Positions 45,085-53,183 of a DNA stretch of 64,000 nucleotides are shown piece after piece (the first letter of the stretch is position 1; each line of letters begins with the position of its first letter). The DNA lies in NCBI RefSeq assembly GCF_007786235.1, contig NZ_VNFK01000006.1, forward strand, positions 62,001 through 126,000, given 5' to 3'. The translations under genes and the position numbers were made by a program. The notes under the pieces were generated by a model. It did no database searches, was not told the origin of the DNA, and was given only the letters and a program-made list of their open reading frames with translations. This DNA is from Paenarthrobacter nitroguajacolicus. Lineage in GTDB: Bacteria; Actinomycetota; Actinomycetes; Actinomycetales; Micrococcaceae.

Positions 45085-45090
45085 TAGGAT
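45085..45090 (+). promoter_or_regulatory. -10 hexamer for the second FAH-family gene
   Basis: TAGGAT followed by six bases (GTCATC) and the ATG at 45097. Confidence 0.5.
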
Positions 45091-45096
45091 GTCATC

Positions 45097-45957
45097 ATGA
45101 CTTCGTCCCTCCCCCGTCGCATCGCCCGTGTCCGGCCCACCTCGCCCCCATCGCAAACGCAGGTGCCCGGCGAGCAATACTTCGTGGCCAACGACGCCCC
45201 GGACTTCGATTCCGACGCCGGCACCCAGTGGACCGTCATCGACTCCCCGTTCCCGGCTTCGAGGGCGAACGCCAGCAGCCCGGCCAGGGAGGGATGGGAA
45301 CGTGGCACCGTGGTCGGCCAGGATGCGTTTGCTTTCCTGGCGCCGTCAGTACCGGTCAATGTTTTCGGCATGGCCCACAACACCGGCCAACCGGGCCGTG
45401 ACCTTCCACCCCAGGCGTTCCATAAGGCGGCGTCCAGCGTGATCGGCCCCGGAGAGGCGATCCAGCTCAGCTCCACCGTCGGTTACGTAGACCCGGAAGC
45501 CGAACTGACGGTCGTCGTCGGCCGTCCTGCACGGGGTTTGACCCTCGAAACGGCGCGGTCGGCCATCCTGGGCTACACCATCGGCAATGACGTCTCAGCG
45601 CGTGACCTCCAACAGTCCGACGAACTGTGGATCAGCGCGAAGAGCCAAGACACGTTCACTCCTGCGGGGCCATGGATGGTCACGGAACTGGATGATGCGG
45701 ACCTCTCCATCGGGATCGTCCACAATGGCAACGCGCTGGCAACTGCGAGTTCCGCCGACCTCGGTTGGAAGGTGGATGAGATCCTGGTGTACCTGTCTTC
45801 CTTCATGACACTGCAGCCCGGCGACCTGGTACTCACGGGGTTCCCTGCGGAGTGCGCCCGCATCCAGCCCGGAGACACGGTGGTGTGCCGCGTGGAGGGC
45901 ATCGGCGAGCTTCACAACCCCGTTACTGGCGCTTCATGGGAGGAACAGCCCGCCTAG
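45097..45957 (+). CDS. Fumarylacetoacetate hydrolase family protein (second copy)
   Basis: A 286-residue FAH-fold enzyme, distinct from the gene at 4560. Core segments are VNVFGMAHNTGQPG, FHKAASSVIGPGEAI, YVDPEAELTVVVGRPARG (metal-binding Glu residues), GYTIGNDVSARDLQ (metal-binding Asp), TFTPAGPWMVTELDDADL and GDLVLTGFPAECA. The usual TGTP motif is replaced by TGFP, and the N-terminal 65 residues diverge from the family. It may act on a different acylpyruvate or homoprotocatechuate-type substrate. It stands alone, with GtrA following 18 bases later. Confidence 0.82.
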   Translation: MTSSLPRRIARVRPTSPPSQTQVPGEQYFVANDAPDFDSDAGTQWTVIDSPFPASRANASSPAREGWERGTVVGQDAFAFLAPSVPVNVFGMAHNTGQPGRDLPPQAFHKAASSVIGPGEAIQLSSTVGYVDPEAELTVVVGRPARGLTLETARSAILGYTIGNDVSARDLQQSDELWISAKSQDTFTPAGPWMVTELDDADLSIGIVHNGNALATASSADLGWKVDEILVYLSSFMTLQPGDLVLTGFPAECARIQPGDTVVCRVEGIGELHNPVTGASWEEQPA

Positions 45958-45975
45958 TGTGTCAGGCTTAAGGGC

Positions 45976-46461
45976 ATGGAGACAGCCGCGGACGCCACTG
46001 AGCTGCGCCCGCTTCCTCCCCGGAAACCCCAACGCACACGGCATCGCGGCCCCCTCAAGTACCCGGTGGTGCGGCAGTTGCTGCGCTTCACCGGCGTCGG
46101 CGTTGTCTGCACCGCGAGTTCGCTGGCGATCTATGCGTTGCTGCGTCCCTGGATCGATCCGCAGCTCGCGAACGCTGTGGCCTTGATCCTGACGTCGCTG
46201 ATGAACACGGCCTTGAACCGCCGGCTGACCTTCAAAATCACGGGCAGGAAGAAGCGCGCCCAGGACCACCTCAGCGGGGTGATCGTGATCGGTATCGCCC
46301 TGATCATCACGGGCGGAAGCCTGGGTGTGCTGCATCTTTTCCGCCCGGATGCCACGGTGGCCGAGGAGCTGTGGACCACCACTCTTTCCGGCTTCGTGGC
46401 CACGGCTGTCCGGTTCACGTTGCTGCGCCACTGGATCTTTCGGCGCGCACGGCACGTGTAG
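45976..46461 (+). CDS. GtrA-family membrane protein
   Basis: A 161-residue protein with four predicted membrane helices (about residues 35-57, 63-80, 98-118 and 128-150) and the GtrA pattern LLRFTGVGVVCTASSLAIYALL, NALNRRLTFKITGR-like turn and RHWIFRR C-terminus. GtrA proteins take part in moving lipid-linked sugars across the membrane or in cell-surface glycan synthesis. No glycosyltransferase is adjacent. The 35-residue basic N-terminal tail is probably cytoplasmic. Its stop abuts the stop of the convergent cysteine desulfurase gene. Confidence 0.85.
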   Translation: METAADATELRPLPPRKPQRTRHRGPLKYPVVRQLLRFTGVGVVCTASSLAIYALLRPWIDPQLANAVALILTSLMNTALNRRLTFKITGRKKRAQDHLSGVIVIGIALIITGGSLGVLHLFRPDATVAEELWTTTLSGFVATAVRFTLLRHWIFRRARHV

Positions 46462-47628
46462 CTAGCCAGCCTGCGGGGACGCCAGGTTTCGGACACGCCC
46501 GACGGCGGTTTCCACGGCTGCGGCTGCTTGCTCAAGTTCTGCGTCGGTAACGGCTGAAGTGAAGCTGAACCGCACGGCCGTCTGGGCCGTTTCCGGGGCT
46601 ATGCCCAGAGCGACCAGCACCGGCGACGGAGCATCGGACCCGGCAGCGCAGGCGGAGCCACTGGAGCACACCACACCCAGCCGCTCAAGCTCCAGCAATA
46701 CTGATTCACCGCTGGTGCCGGGGAAACAGAAGGAGGCTACCGACGGCAAACGGCTCGCCCGGTGACCCGTGAGCATGGCGTTCGGCACGGTGGCCAGGAC
46801 GTGCCCGATGAATCGGTCCCGCAGCCCCGATACCCGTGGAGCCTGTTCCGGCTGCTCGGCGTAGGCAAGTGTCAGGGCCGTGGACAACGCCACCGCACCA
46901 GCCACATTCTCGGTTCCTGAACGCCTGCCCCGTTCCTGTCCCCCGCCGTGGACCAAGGGCTCCAGCCTCAGGCGCCCCTTGGTGAAGAGCACCCCGGATC
47001 CCTTCGGCGCACCCAGCTTGTGCCCGGAGATGCTGAGGGCATCCACGCTCAGTGCCTTGACGTCCAAAGGCAACCACCCAGCCGCCTGCACTGCGTCCGT
47101 GTGGAAAGGAACACCCAGTTGGTGCGCTGCGGAGGCAAGATCGGTCACTGGTTGAACCGTTCCGATCTCATTGTTCGCGTACATGATGCTGACCAGCGCT
47201 GTTGCGGGCCCCAGCACCTTCCGGAGGGCTTCCACCGTGACCAGGCCTTCTCCGTCCACCGGCACAACATCCACGGCAAAGCCATGGACGCGCTCCAGGT
47301 ACCGGGCCGACTCTTCCACGGCCGGATGCTCAATCGCACTGATCACCACTCGGTTCAGCGACGGATCTGCGGCTTTGCGCGCCAAGGCAATGCCCTTGAC
47401 GGCGAGGTTGTCCGCCTCTGTACCACCGGAGGTGAAGGTCACCTCACCGGCCCGGCAGTTGATGGCCTTCGCGACGCCGGCACGCGCCCCTGCGAGCGCT
47501 GTCGCTGCCGCCTCACCCAAACTGTGATGGCTGGAGGGGTTGCCGAACTCCCCGCTGAGGTAAGGCCACATGGCTTCAAGGACCTCGCGGCGTACGGGCG
47601 TGGTGGCTGCAGCGTCGAGGAAGATCAT
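46462..47628 (-). CDS. nadS: Cysteine desulfurase NadS (NifS/IscS-like)
   Basis: A 388-residue PLP enzyme that removes sulfur from cysteine. The PLP lysine is K204 in SISGHKLGAPKG, and the catalytic cysteine is probably C327 in CSSGSACAAG. The N-terminal YLDNAATTP-like start reads FLDAAATTPVR. It is the last gene of nrtR-nadA-nadB-nadC-nadS. In Corynebacterium glutamicum the same gene, nadS, is needed for quinolinate synthase and is placed in the operon to build the NadA [4Fe-4S] cluster; the same role is inferred here from position. Confidence 0.9.
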   Translation of the reverse strand: MIFLDAAATTPVRREVLEAMWPYLSGEFGNPSSHHSLGEAAATALAGARAGVAKAINCRAGEVTFTSGGTEADNLAVKGIALARKAADPSLNRVVISAIEHPAVEESARYLERVHGFAVDVVPVDGEGLVTVEALRKVLGPATALVSIMYANNEIGTVQPVTDLASAAHQLGVPFHTDAVQAAGWLPLDVKALSVDALSISGHKLGAPKGSGVLFTKGRLRLEPLVHGGGQERGRRSGTENVAGAVALSTALTLAYAEQPEQAPRVSGLRDRFIGHVLATVPNAMLTGHRASRLPSVASFCFPGTSGESVLLELERLGVVCSSGSACAAGSDAPSPVLVALGIAPETAQTAVRFSFTSAVTDAELEQAAAAVETAVGRVRNLASPQAG

Positions 47629-47641
47629 GGCGTGCGCAGCT

Positions 47642-48520
47642 TCACTTCCGCGTCGACGTGAGTTCGATGTCGAGGCCTAGATCCAAGGCCGCGACACTGT
47701 GCGTGAGCCCGCCGATGGAAATGACATCCACGCCCGCTGCGGCAATGTCCGTGACGGTGTTGATGTTCACGTTGCCGCTGGCTTCGACGATGGCACGACC
47801 GTCGACTTGCTTGACGCCGGCCCGGAGCTCTTCGATGGAGAAGTTGTCCAGCATGATGGTGTCCACGCCCGCAGCCAACACTGGCTCGATCTGCTCGGCG
47901 CTGTCCACCTCCACCTCGAAATGCGTGGTGTGGCCCAGCTGGGCTTTTGCTGCAATCAGCAGCTCGGTCAACTTGCTGGCGTCTCCTCCGGTCATGACGG
48001 CCAGGTGGTTGTCCTTGGCCAGCACGGCGTCGGAGAGGCTGTAGCGGTGGTTGGCTCCCCCGCCGCAGCGCACGGCGTAGCGTTCCAGGACACGGAGCCC
48101 GGGCGTGGTCTTGCGGGTGTCCGTGATCCGGGCGCGCGTTCCTTCCACCAGCCTGACAAATTCTGCGGTCTTGGTGGCGATGGCACTCATGCGCTGCACG
48201 AGGTTGAGCCCCACGCGTTCAGCCAACAGCACCGAGCGGGCGCTGCCGCTGACACGGGCCAGGTGCGTTCCGGCGTCGAACGCTTGTCCGTCGGCGAGCA
48301 TCAGCTCCACCTCAGTGTCCGGGTCCACAATCCTCATGGCGTCTCGGAACACGGTGCCGCCGCTGAACACTCCAGGGACACGCGCGTTGAGCACGGCGGT
48401 GGCCTGGGCGTCAGCGGGGATCAGCAACTGCGAGGTGATGTCCCCACTGGGTGCGTCCTCCGCGAATGCCCGCTCCAGGATGTCCCGGACTGGGGCTGCG
48501 GGGAGGGTCAGGTTAGTCAT
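47642..48520 (-). CDS. nadC: Quinolinate phosphoribosyltransferase NadC
   Basis: A 292-residue enzyme joining quinolinate and PRPP to nicotinate mononucleotide, CO2 and pyrophosphate. Type II phosphoribosyltransferase features are EDAPSGDITSQLL, NLVQRMSAIATKTAEFV, ITDTRKTTPGLRVLERYAVRCGGGANHRYSLSDAVLAKDNH, EVEVDSAEQ, LDNFSIEEL, EASGNVN and DVISIGGLTHS. The ATG overlaps the nadB stop by eight bases (ATGACTAA), consistent with coupled translation. Confidence 0.95.
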   Translation of the reverse strand: MTNLTLPAAPVRDILERAFAEDAPSGDITSQLLIPADAQATAVLNARVPGVFSGGTVFRDAMRIVDPDTEVELMLADGQAFDAGTHLARVSGSARSVLLAERVGLNLVQRMSAIATKTAEFVRLVEGTRARITDTRKTTPGLRVLERYAVRCGGGANHRYSLSDAVLAKDNHLAVMTGGDASKLTELLIAAKAQLGHTTHFEVEVDSAEQIEPVLAAGVDTIMLDNFSIEELRAGVKQVDGRAIVEASGNVNINTVTDIAAAGVDVISIGGLTHSVAALDLGLDIELTSTRK

Positions 48521-50351
48521 GGACGAGGCTCGCTTTCCGGCTCATGGTGTAACGCTTATCAAAATCGTCGACGGCGGCAGGTTGGCTCAGGCTGTCGCTG
48601 CGGTAATGCGCCCCCAAAGACTCCCGCCGTTCCCGCGCCGCATGGACGAGCAACTGGGCCGCCAGCAGAAGGTTGGAATCCTCATGCTCCCGCACGTTGA
48701 GGGAGTCAGGGACATTCTGTGGCAGAACGTTCTCCGCCCAGGCAGCCAAGCCGGTCCCGGCCTCCCGCAGCAGACTGCCAGTACGCAGGACCCCGGCCTT
48801 CGCAGTCATCAACCGCCGCAAAGCCCCCCGCGAAAAGACGCCTACCCGCGCAAACGATGCCTCACGAGCACCGGGCCCCGGCAAAGACTCAAACTCCCAA
48901 GAAACAGGAGCATTGGGCATCTCCTTTTCCCACGGCATCGGGATGAAGTCACCAGCCGGCAGTTCCAGAGGTTCCGACAGCGCCGTTGTCGCGCGAGCGC
49001 CCGAACCGGCCGCCGAGCTTGCGAGACAATCGACGGTACGAGGCGCGAGCGCAGGCGCCAAGGGACCTGTGGAACTGCTCCTCAGGAACACTTCGACAGC
49101 CCGCCTTCCGAACACCAAGCCTTCGAGAAGGGAGTTGCTGGCCAGCCGGTTGGCTCCTTGGACTCCGGTACAGGCCACCTCACCGGCAGCGAGCAACCCA
49201 GGCACAGACGTCCGTCCGTAGAGATCGGTCACCACGCCACCCATCCAGTAGTGGGCCGCGGGTGCCACGGGAACGGGTTCCCTGGTCCAGTCGACTCCGG
49301 CTTGGCGTGTGCGTTTGCTGAGGGTGGGGAAGCGCTTGGCGAGGAAACCTTTTCCTCGACTTTCCTCAATCACGGTAGCGTCCAGGAACACGTGGCCATT
49401 GGGGTCGCCGAGCTTTGTGAGATGCAGGGCGATGCTGCGGGATACGACGTCGCGGGGGGCGAGTTCGGCGTCAGGGTGGTATGCGGGCATGAAGCGGTGC
49501 CCGTTGGCGTCCAGGAGGATGGCACCTTCGCCCCGCACCGCTTCGGAGATCAGCAGGGGGTCGTTGTTGCCTTCTGCTTCCCGCGCCTCAGCCGGGAGCA
49601 CCATGCACGTTGGGTGGAATTGGAAGAATTCAAGGTCTGCCACGGCCGCGCCGACACGCCATGCCAGCGCCAGGCCATCCGCTGTTGCCACTGCGGGGTT
49701 GGTGGTTTGGGCGAACAGCTGCCCGGCTCCCCCTGTGGCGAGGAGCACGGCGTCACCGTGGACCCCAAGGTGGCGGCCGTCGTGGAGGAAATTCGCTCCC
49801 ACGACACGACCACCCTGTTCTCCACCCAGCGAGAGCGATGTCACTTGGGCGTGGCCGATGACTTGGATCCTGCCTTCGGCCTGGAAGTCCAGGACGGTCC
49901 TGATGAGCGCGGCCGCCACGCCGGCGCCGGTGGCGTCCCCGCCTGCGTGCAGGATACGCGGAGCTGAGTGGGCGGCTTCAAGACCCAACGCGGGATCGCC
50001 GGCGTCGTCCAGGTCAAACCGGACACCAAACCGTCCCAATCCGGCGATATCCAGCCGCGCTTCGGTGCACAACACCCGCACGGCTTCTTCGTTGCAGTGT
50101 CCCGCTCCGGCTTTGAGAGTGTCCGCAATGTGCGCAGCCACCGTGTCACCAGGGGCTGGCTCGTCCAACACAGCGGAGATCCCGCCCTGGGCGTAGTACG
50201 TGTTGCTGTCCGCGAGCGCGCCTTTGGTCAGCAGCACGACGTCCGCTCCCGCTTCGGCGGCGAGCAGTGCCGAGTACAGTCCCGCAATACCGCTTCCGAC
50301 GACGACCAGCCGCTGGGGCTGAAGGCGGCCGGTTTGGCTTCCCGTTGTCAT
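48513..50351 (-). CDS. nadB: L-aspartate oxidase NadB
   Basis: A 612-residue FAD flavoprotein converting aspartate to iminoaspartate for NadA. The FAD-binding Rossmann motif is VVVGSGIAGLYSALLAAEAGADVVLLTK, and the succinate-dehydrogenase-like substrate site lies around TNPAVATADGLALAWRVGA, FHPT and HRFMPAYHP..ELAPRDVVSRSI, then HYWMGGV and GEVACTGVQGANRLASNSLLEGL. It is longer than the roughly 540 residues usual for the family because of a low-similarity insert between the FAD domain and the C-terminal helical domain. The ATG at 50351 is supported by GAGAG upstream; the frame extending to 50846 runs into nadA. Confidence 0.93.
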   Translation of the reverse strand: MTTGSQTGRLQPQRLVVVGSGIAGLYSALLAAEAGADVVLLTKGALADSNTYYAQGGISAVLDEPAPGDTVAAHIADTLKAGAGHCNEEAVRVLCTEARLDIAGLGRFGVRFDLDDAGDPALGLEAAHSAPRILHAGGDATGAGVAAALIRTVLDFQAEGRIQVIGHAQVTSLSLGGEQGGRVVGANFLHDGRHLGVHGDAVLLATGGAGQLFAQTTNPAVATADGLALAWRVGAAVADLEFFQFHPTCMVLPAEAREAEGNNDPLLISEAVRGEGAILLDANGHRFMPAYHPDAELAPRDVVSRSIALHLTKLGDPNGHVFLDATVIEESRGKGFLAKRFPTLSKRTRQAGVDWTREPVPVAPAAHYWMGGVVTDLYGRTSVPGLLAAGEVACTGVQGANRLASNSLLEGLVFGRRAVEVFLRSSSTGPLAPALAPRTVDCLASSAAGSGARATTALSEPLELPAGDFIPMPWEKEMPNAPVSWEFESLPGPGAREASFARVGVFSRGALRRLMTAKAGVLRTGSLLREAGTGLAAWAENVLPQNVPDSLNVREHEDSNLLLAAQLLVHAARERRESLGAHYRSDSLSQPAAVDDFDKRYTMSRKASLVHD

Positions 50352-50407
50352 GTGACGCTCTCTTCGACTGGTCCGGTGGAGTATGCCCGGTGGAGTGTGC
50401 CTGGTGG

Positions 50408-51715
50408 TTAGGCGGGTTTGGCCGCCAGCATGCGCTCCAGCGCAATCTTGGCGTTGTCCTGTACGGATTCGTCCACGGTGATGCGGTTGACGACCCGTCC
50501 TTCCACGAGCTCCTCCAGGACCCAGGCAAGGTAGCCGGGGTGGATGCGGTACATGGTGGAGCACGGGCAGATGACGGGGTCCAGGCAGAAGATGGTGTGT
50601 TGCGGGTATTCCGCAGCCAGGCGGTTCACCATGTTGATCTCTGTACCGATGGCGAACGTGGTGGGTTCGGTGGCGGCCGCGATTGCCTTCTTGATGAAGT
50701 CCGTGGAACCGGCGGAGTCCGCTGCGTCCACTACCTCCATGGGGCATTCGGGGTGGACGATCACGTTGACGCCCGGGAAGTCCTGGCGGGCTTTCTCGAT
50801 CTGGCCCACGTTGAAGCGCTTGTGGACCGAGCAGAAACCGTGCCAAAGGATTACCCGGGAGTCGAGCAACACATGTTCGTCATTGCCGCCCAGTTCCTTG
50901 CGCGGATTCCACATGGGCATCTGCTCCAGCGGGACGCCCAGTGCCTTGGCGGTGTTGCGGCCCAGGTGCTGATCCGGGAAGAACAGGACCCGCTGCCCGC
51001 GTTCGAAAGCCCATTCCAAGACCACTTTGGCGTTGGACGAGGTGCAGACGATGCCTCCGTTGCGGCCACAGAATGCTTTGAGAGCGGCGGAGGAGTTCAT
51101 GTAGGTCACCGGAATGATGGGGACGCGTCCGTGCTCGTCCATCTCGGTACCGAAAATTTCCTCCAGTTGCTCCCAGCATTCTTCCACGGAGTCTTCGTCC
51201 GCCATATCCGCCATGGAGCAGCCCGCTGCAAGGTTTGGCAGGATGACGGCCTGCTCTGCGGTGGAGAGGATATCCGCCGTTTCTGCCATGAAGTGCACGC
51301 CGCAGAAGATGATTGCTTCTGCGTCGGGCTTGGTCAGTGCCGCGTTGGCAAGCTGGAAGGAGTCGCCCACGAAGTCTGCGTACTGGATGACTTCGTCACG
51401 CTGGTAGAAGTGGCCCAAGATGACGGCGCGGTCCCCGAGCGTTGCTTTGGCGGCCTTGATGCGGGCGTCAAGTTCGGCGTCGCTGGCTTTTTTGTACTCT
51501 TCCGGCAGCTGGCCTTGACGCGGCGTTGCGGGGGGCGCGACGTCGCTGCTCGAGGCACCGGGGCCATAAGCGGGCTCGCCGGCGAGGGCTTCGGCAAGGT
51601 CGTATTCCCATGGGCCCCTGGCCAAGGCCGGGCTGCACGTGGACCCTGCGAGGGAGAGGCCTTTCTCGGCTTCTTCGCGAGTGATCAGCTGGACGGCAGT
51701 GTTGACGCTGCTCAT
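50408..51715 (-). CDS. nadA: Quinolinate synthase NadA
   Basis: A 435-residue [4Fe-4S] enzyme condensing iminoaspartate with dihydroxyacetone phosphate. The three cluster cysteines lie in IIFCGVHFMAETADIL, HPECPMEVV and LDPVICPCSTMYRI. Other family segments are ILGHFYQRDEVIQYADFVGDSFQLA, ANLAAGCSMADMA-type and TYMNSSAALKAFCGRNGGIVCTSSNA. A 75-residue N-terminal extension is longer than in Escherichia coli NadA but usual in actinobacteria. The ATG overlaps the nrtR stop by four bases (ATGA) and has AGGAG upstream. Confidence 0.95.
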   Translation of the reverse strand: MSSVNTAVQLITREEAEKGLSLAGSTCSPALARGPWEYDLAEALAGEPAYGPGASSSDVAPPATPRQGQLPEEYKKASDAELDARIKAAKATLGDRAVILGHFYQRDEVIQYADFVGDSFQLANAALTKPDAEAIIFCGVHFMAETADILSTAEQAVILPNLAAGCSMADMADEDSVEECWEQLEEIFGTEMDEHGRVPIIPVTYMNSSAALKAFCGRNGGIVCTSSNAKVVLEWAFERGQRVLFFPDQHLGRNTAKALGVPLEQMPMWNPRKELGGNDEHVLLDSRVILWHGFCSVHKRFNVGQIEKARQDFPGVNVIVHPECPMEVVDAADSAGSTDFIKKAIAAATEPTTFAIGTEINMVNRLAAEYPQHTIFCLDPVICPCSTMYRIHPGYLAWVLEELVEGRVVNRITVDESVQDNAKIALERMLAAKPA

Positions 51716-52422
51716 GGTGTACTCCTGTTATCTGGCCCGAGGCCGGGCGTGCCGGTGAAGCGGTAGAGGCGTGGTGGGCGGTGTTTTCCGCCTTGGAGGT
51801 ATTCACCGGTTTCTTCGATTTCCGGTGTGGCCTTGACGTGTCGGCGGAAGTTCGCGGGATCGAGCTGGCGGTCCAACACGGCTTCGTAGACTTCGCGGAC
51901 CTGGGCGAGGGTGAAGAACTCCCCCAGCAGGTGGTAGGCGATGGACCCGTAGGCCATCTTGTTGCGCAGCCGCCACAGTGCGTAGTCCACGATTGCGTTG
52001 TGGTCGAAAGCGAGTTCGCCCAGCCTGTCCGCGCGGAACCATCGCACATTCTCGGATTCGTCTGCGAGGGCCGCCTCGGTGGGTTGCACCAGGGCCCAGT
52101 AAACGATCGAGACCACGCGCTGGGTGGGTGAGCGGTGGAGGCCGCCGAAGGCGTAGAGCTGTTCAAGGTAGTGCGGCGTGAGTCCCGTGGTCTCGCGGAG
52201 GTTTCGCGAGGCCGCGTCCTGCAGCGATTCGTCATGGGCCAAAGGGCCACCTGGGAGCGCCCACAGGTCCTTGTACGGCTCCCGGATCCTGCGGACCAGC
52301 GGCAGCCAGAGCGTGGGGCGGCCGGACTTTTCGCTGGGACGGAGGGCGAAAATCACTGTGGAAATAGCCAACGACGGCGGTGCGAGCCGCCGCTCGGCGA
52401 CATTTGCCGAGTTGGTGTTCAC
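51712..52422 (-). CDS. nrtR: NrtR/NdnR-type Nudix-related transcriptional repressor of NAD synthesis
   Basis: A 236-residue regulator with a Nudix domain (about residues 15-150) and a C-terminal winged-helix domain. The Nudix box region reads GPLAHDESLQDAASRNLRETTGL; the catalytic REUXEE element is RNLRET, so key acidic residues are lost, as in NrtR repressors that bind ADP-ribose but do not hydrolyse it well. GTG 52422 is chosen for GAGGTGA five bases upstream; GTG 52431 is an alternative, and the longer frame crosses the operator. A palindrome at the promoter is the expected target. Known NrtR/NdnR proteins repress the same operon in related actinobacteria. Confidence 0.9.
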   Translation of the reverse strand: MNTNSANVAERRLAPPSLAISTVIFALRPSEKSGRPTLWLPLVRRIREPYKDLWALPGGPLAHDESLQDAASRNLRETTGLTPHYLEQLYAFGGLHRSPTQRVVSIVYWALVQPTEAALADESENVRWFRADRLGELAFDHNAIVDYALWRLRNKMAYGSIAYHLLGEFFTLAQVREVYEAVLDRQLDPANFRRHVKATPEIEETGEYLQGGKHRPPRLYRFTGTPGLGPDNRSTP

Positions 52423-52469
52423 GGCGTTCACCTCGCTTCGTCGCCGTCCGGTCCAGGTACCGGGTGAAA

Positions 52470-52524
52470 TAGTTAAAGTCAGACTGACTAGAACTAATGG
52501 TACGACTCTGCGGACGCTTGGCAA
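52470..52524 (-). promoter_or_regulatory. nrtR-nad operon promoter with NrtR-box palindrome
   Basis: On the minus strand TTGCCA (52519-52524), a 16-base spacer and TACCAT (52497-52502) form the promoter. Immediately downstream, 52470-52496 is a 27-bp dyad whose arms are TAGTT-nn-AGTCAG and CTGACT-nn-AACTA around a single central base. It covers the transcription start, as a repressor site would. Confidence 0.75.
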
Positions 52525-52535
52525 AATGCCTTACG

Positions 52536-53009
52536 TCACACTGACTTCGCTGCCGCTTCCATCAGGGGCAAGGTGCGGCCCTGAATGTGGCTGTTGAGGA
52601 CAATCACAGAAGAACAACGGACCACCGACTTGGTGGCGATCATGGCATCCAGCACACGCTGCATGTCCGGGTTGGATCGTGCCGCGATCCGCACCATGAG
52701 GTCGGAGTTTCCCGTGACCGTGTGGACCTCGATGATCTCGGGAATGGCACTCAAGCTTTCGATGATGGCGTCGTGTCCGATTTCCTGGGTGATGGTGACA
52801 GAACAGAACGCCACTACCGGGAAGCCGAAGTTGGCAGGATCGGGCTGCGGGACCCAGGAACCGATGACCCCGTTTTCGATCATCCGGTCGATTCGGGATT
52901 GCACAGTGGCCCGGGCCACCCTCAGAACGCGGGAAGCCTCCAACACTGAGGATCGCGGCGAATCAGTGAAGAAACGTACAATTTTTGCATCAAGCGCATC
53001 GACCAGCAT
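52536..53009 (-). CDS. Lrp/AsnC-family transcriptional regulator
   Basis: A 157-residue regulator. The N-terminal helix-turn-helix is DALDAKIVRFFTDSPRSSVLEASRVLRVARATVQSRIDRMIENGVI (residues 4-49). A C-terminal RAM/AsnC_trans_reg domain (about 70-145, HDAIIESLSAIPEIIEVHTVTGNSDLMVRIAA) binds amino acids. It is divergent from an amino-acid permease gene, the usual arrangement for a local regulator and its target. ATG 53009 fits the AGGAA ribosome site better than TTG 53012. Confidence 0.9.
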   Translation of the reverse strand: MLVDALDAKIVRFFTDSPRSSVLEASRVLRVARATVQSRIDRMIENGVIGSWVPQPDPANFGFPVVAFCSVTITQEIGHDAIIESLSAIPEIIEVHTVTGNSDLMVRIAARSNPDMQRVLDAMIATKSVVRCSSVIVLNSHIQGRTLPLMEAAAKSV

Positions 53010-53038
53010 CAAAGTTCCTGTCCCCGGGGATCCGTACC

Positions 53039-53066
53039 CATCACATCGCTAAAGCAAAAAGTGATG
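53039..53066. promoter_or_regulatory. Candidate AsnC-type dyad in the divergent regulator-permease gap
   Basis: CATCAC (53039-53044) and GTGATG (53061-53066) are inverted six-base arms 16 bases apart within an A/T-rich stretch. They overlap the likely promoter region of the AsnC gene. Confidence 0.35.
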
Positions 53067-53183
53067 TATCTTACAAACTGCGAGAATTATTCCACGGCTC
53101 TTGCTGCGTCGTCGACGCCCGCTTGCCCAGCCCATGAGGCCGGCACGCCAAACCAGCATGTAATCCATAGAAGGTAGACACGT

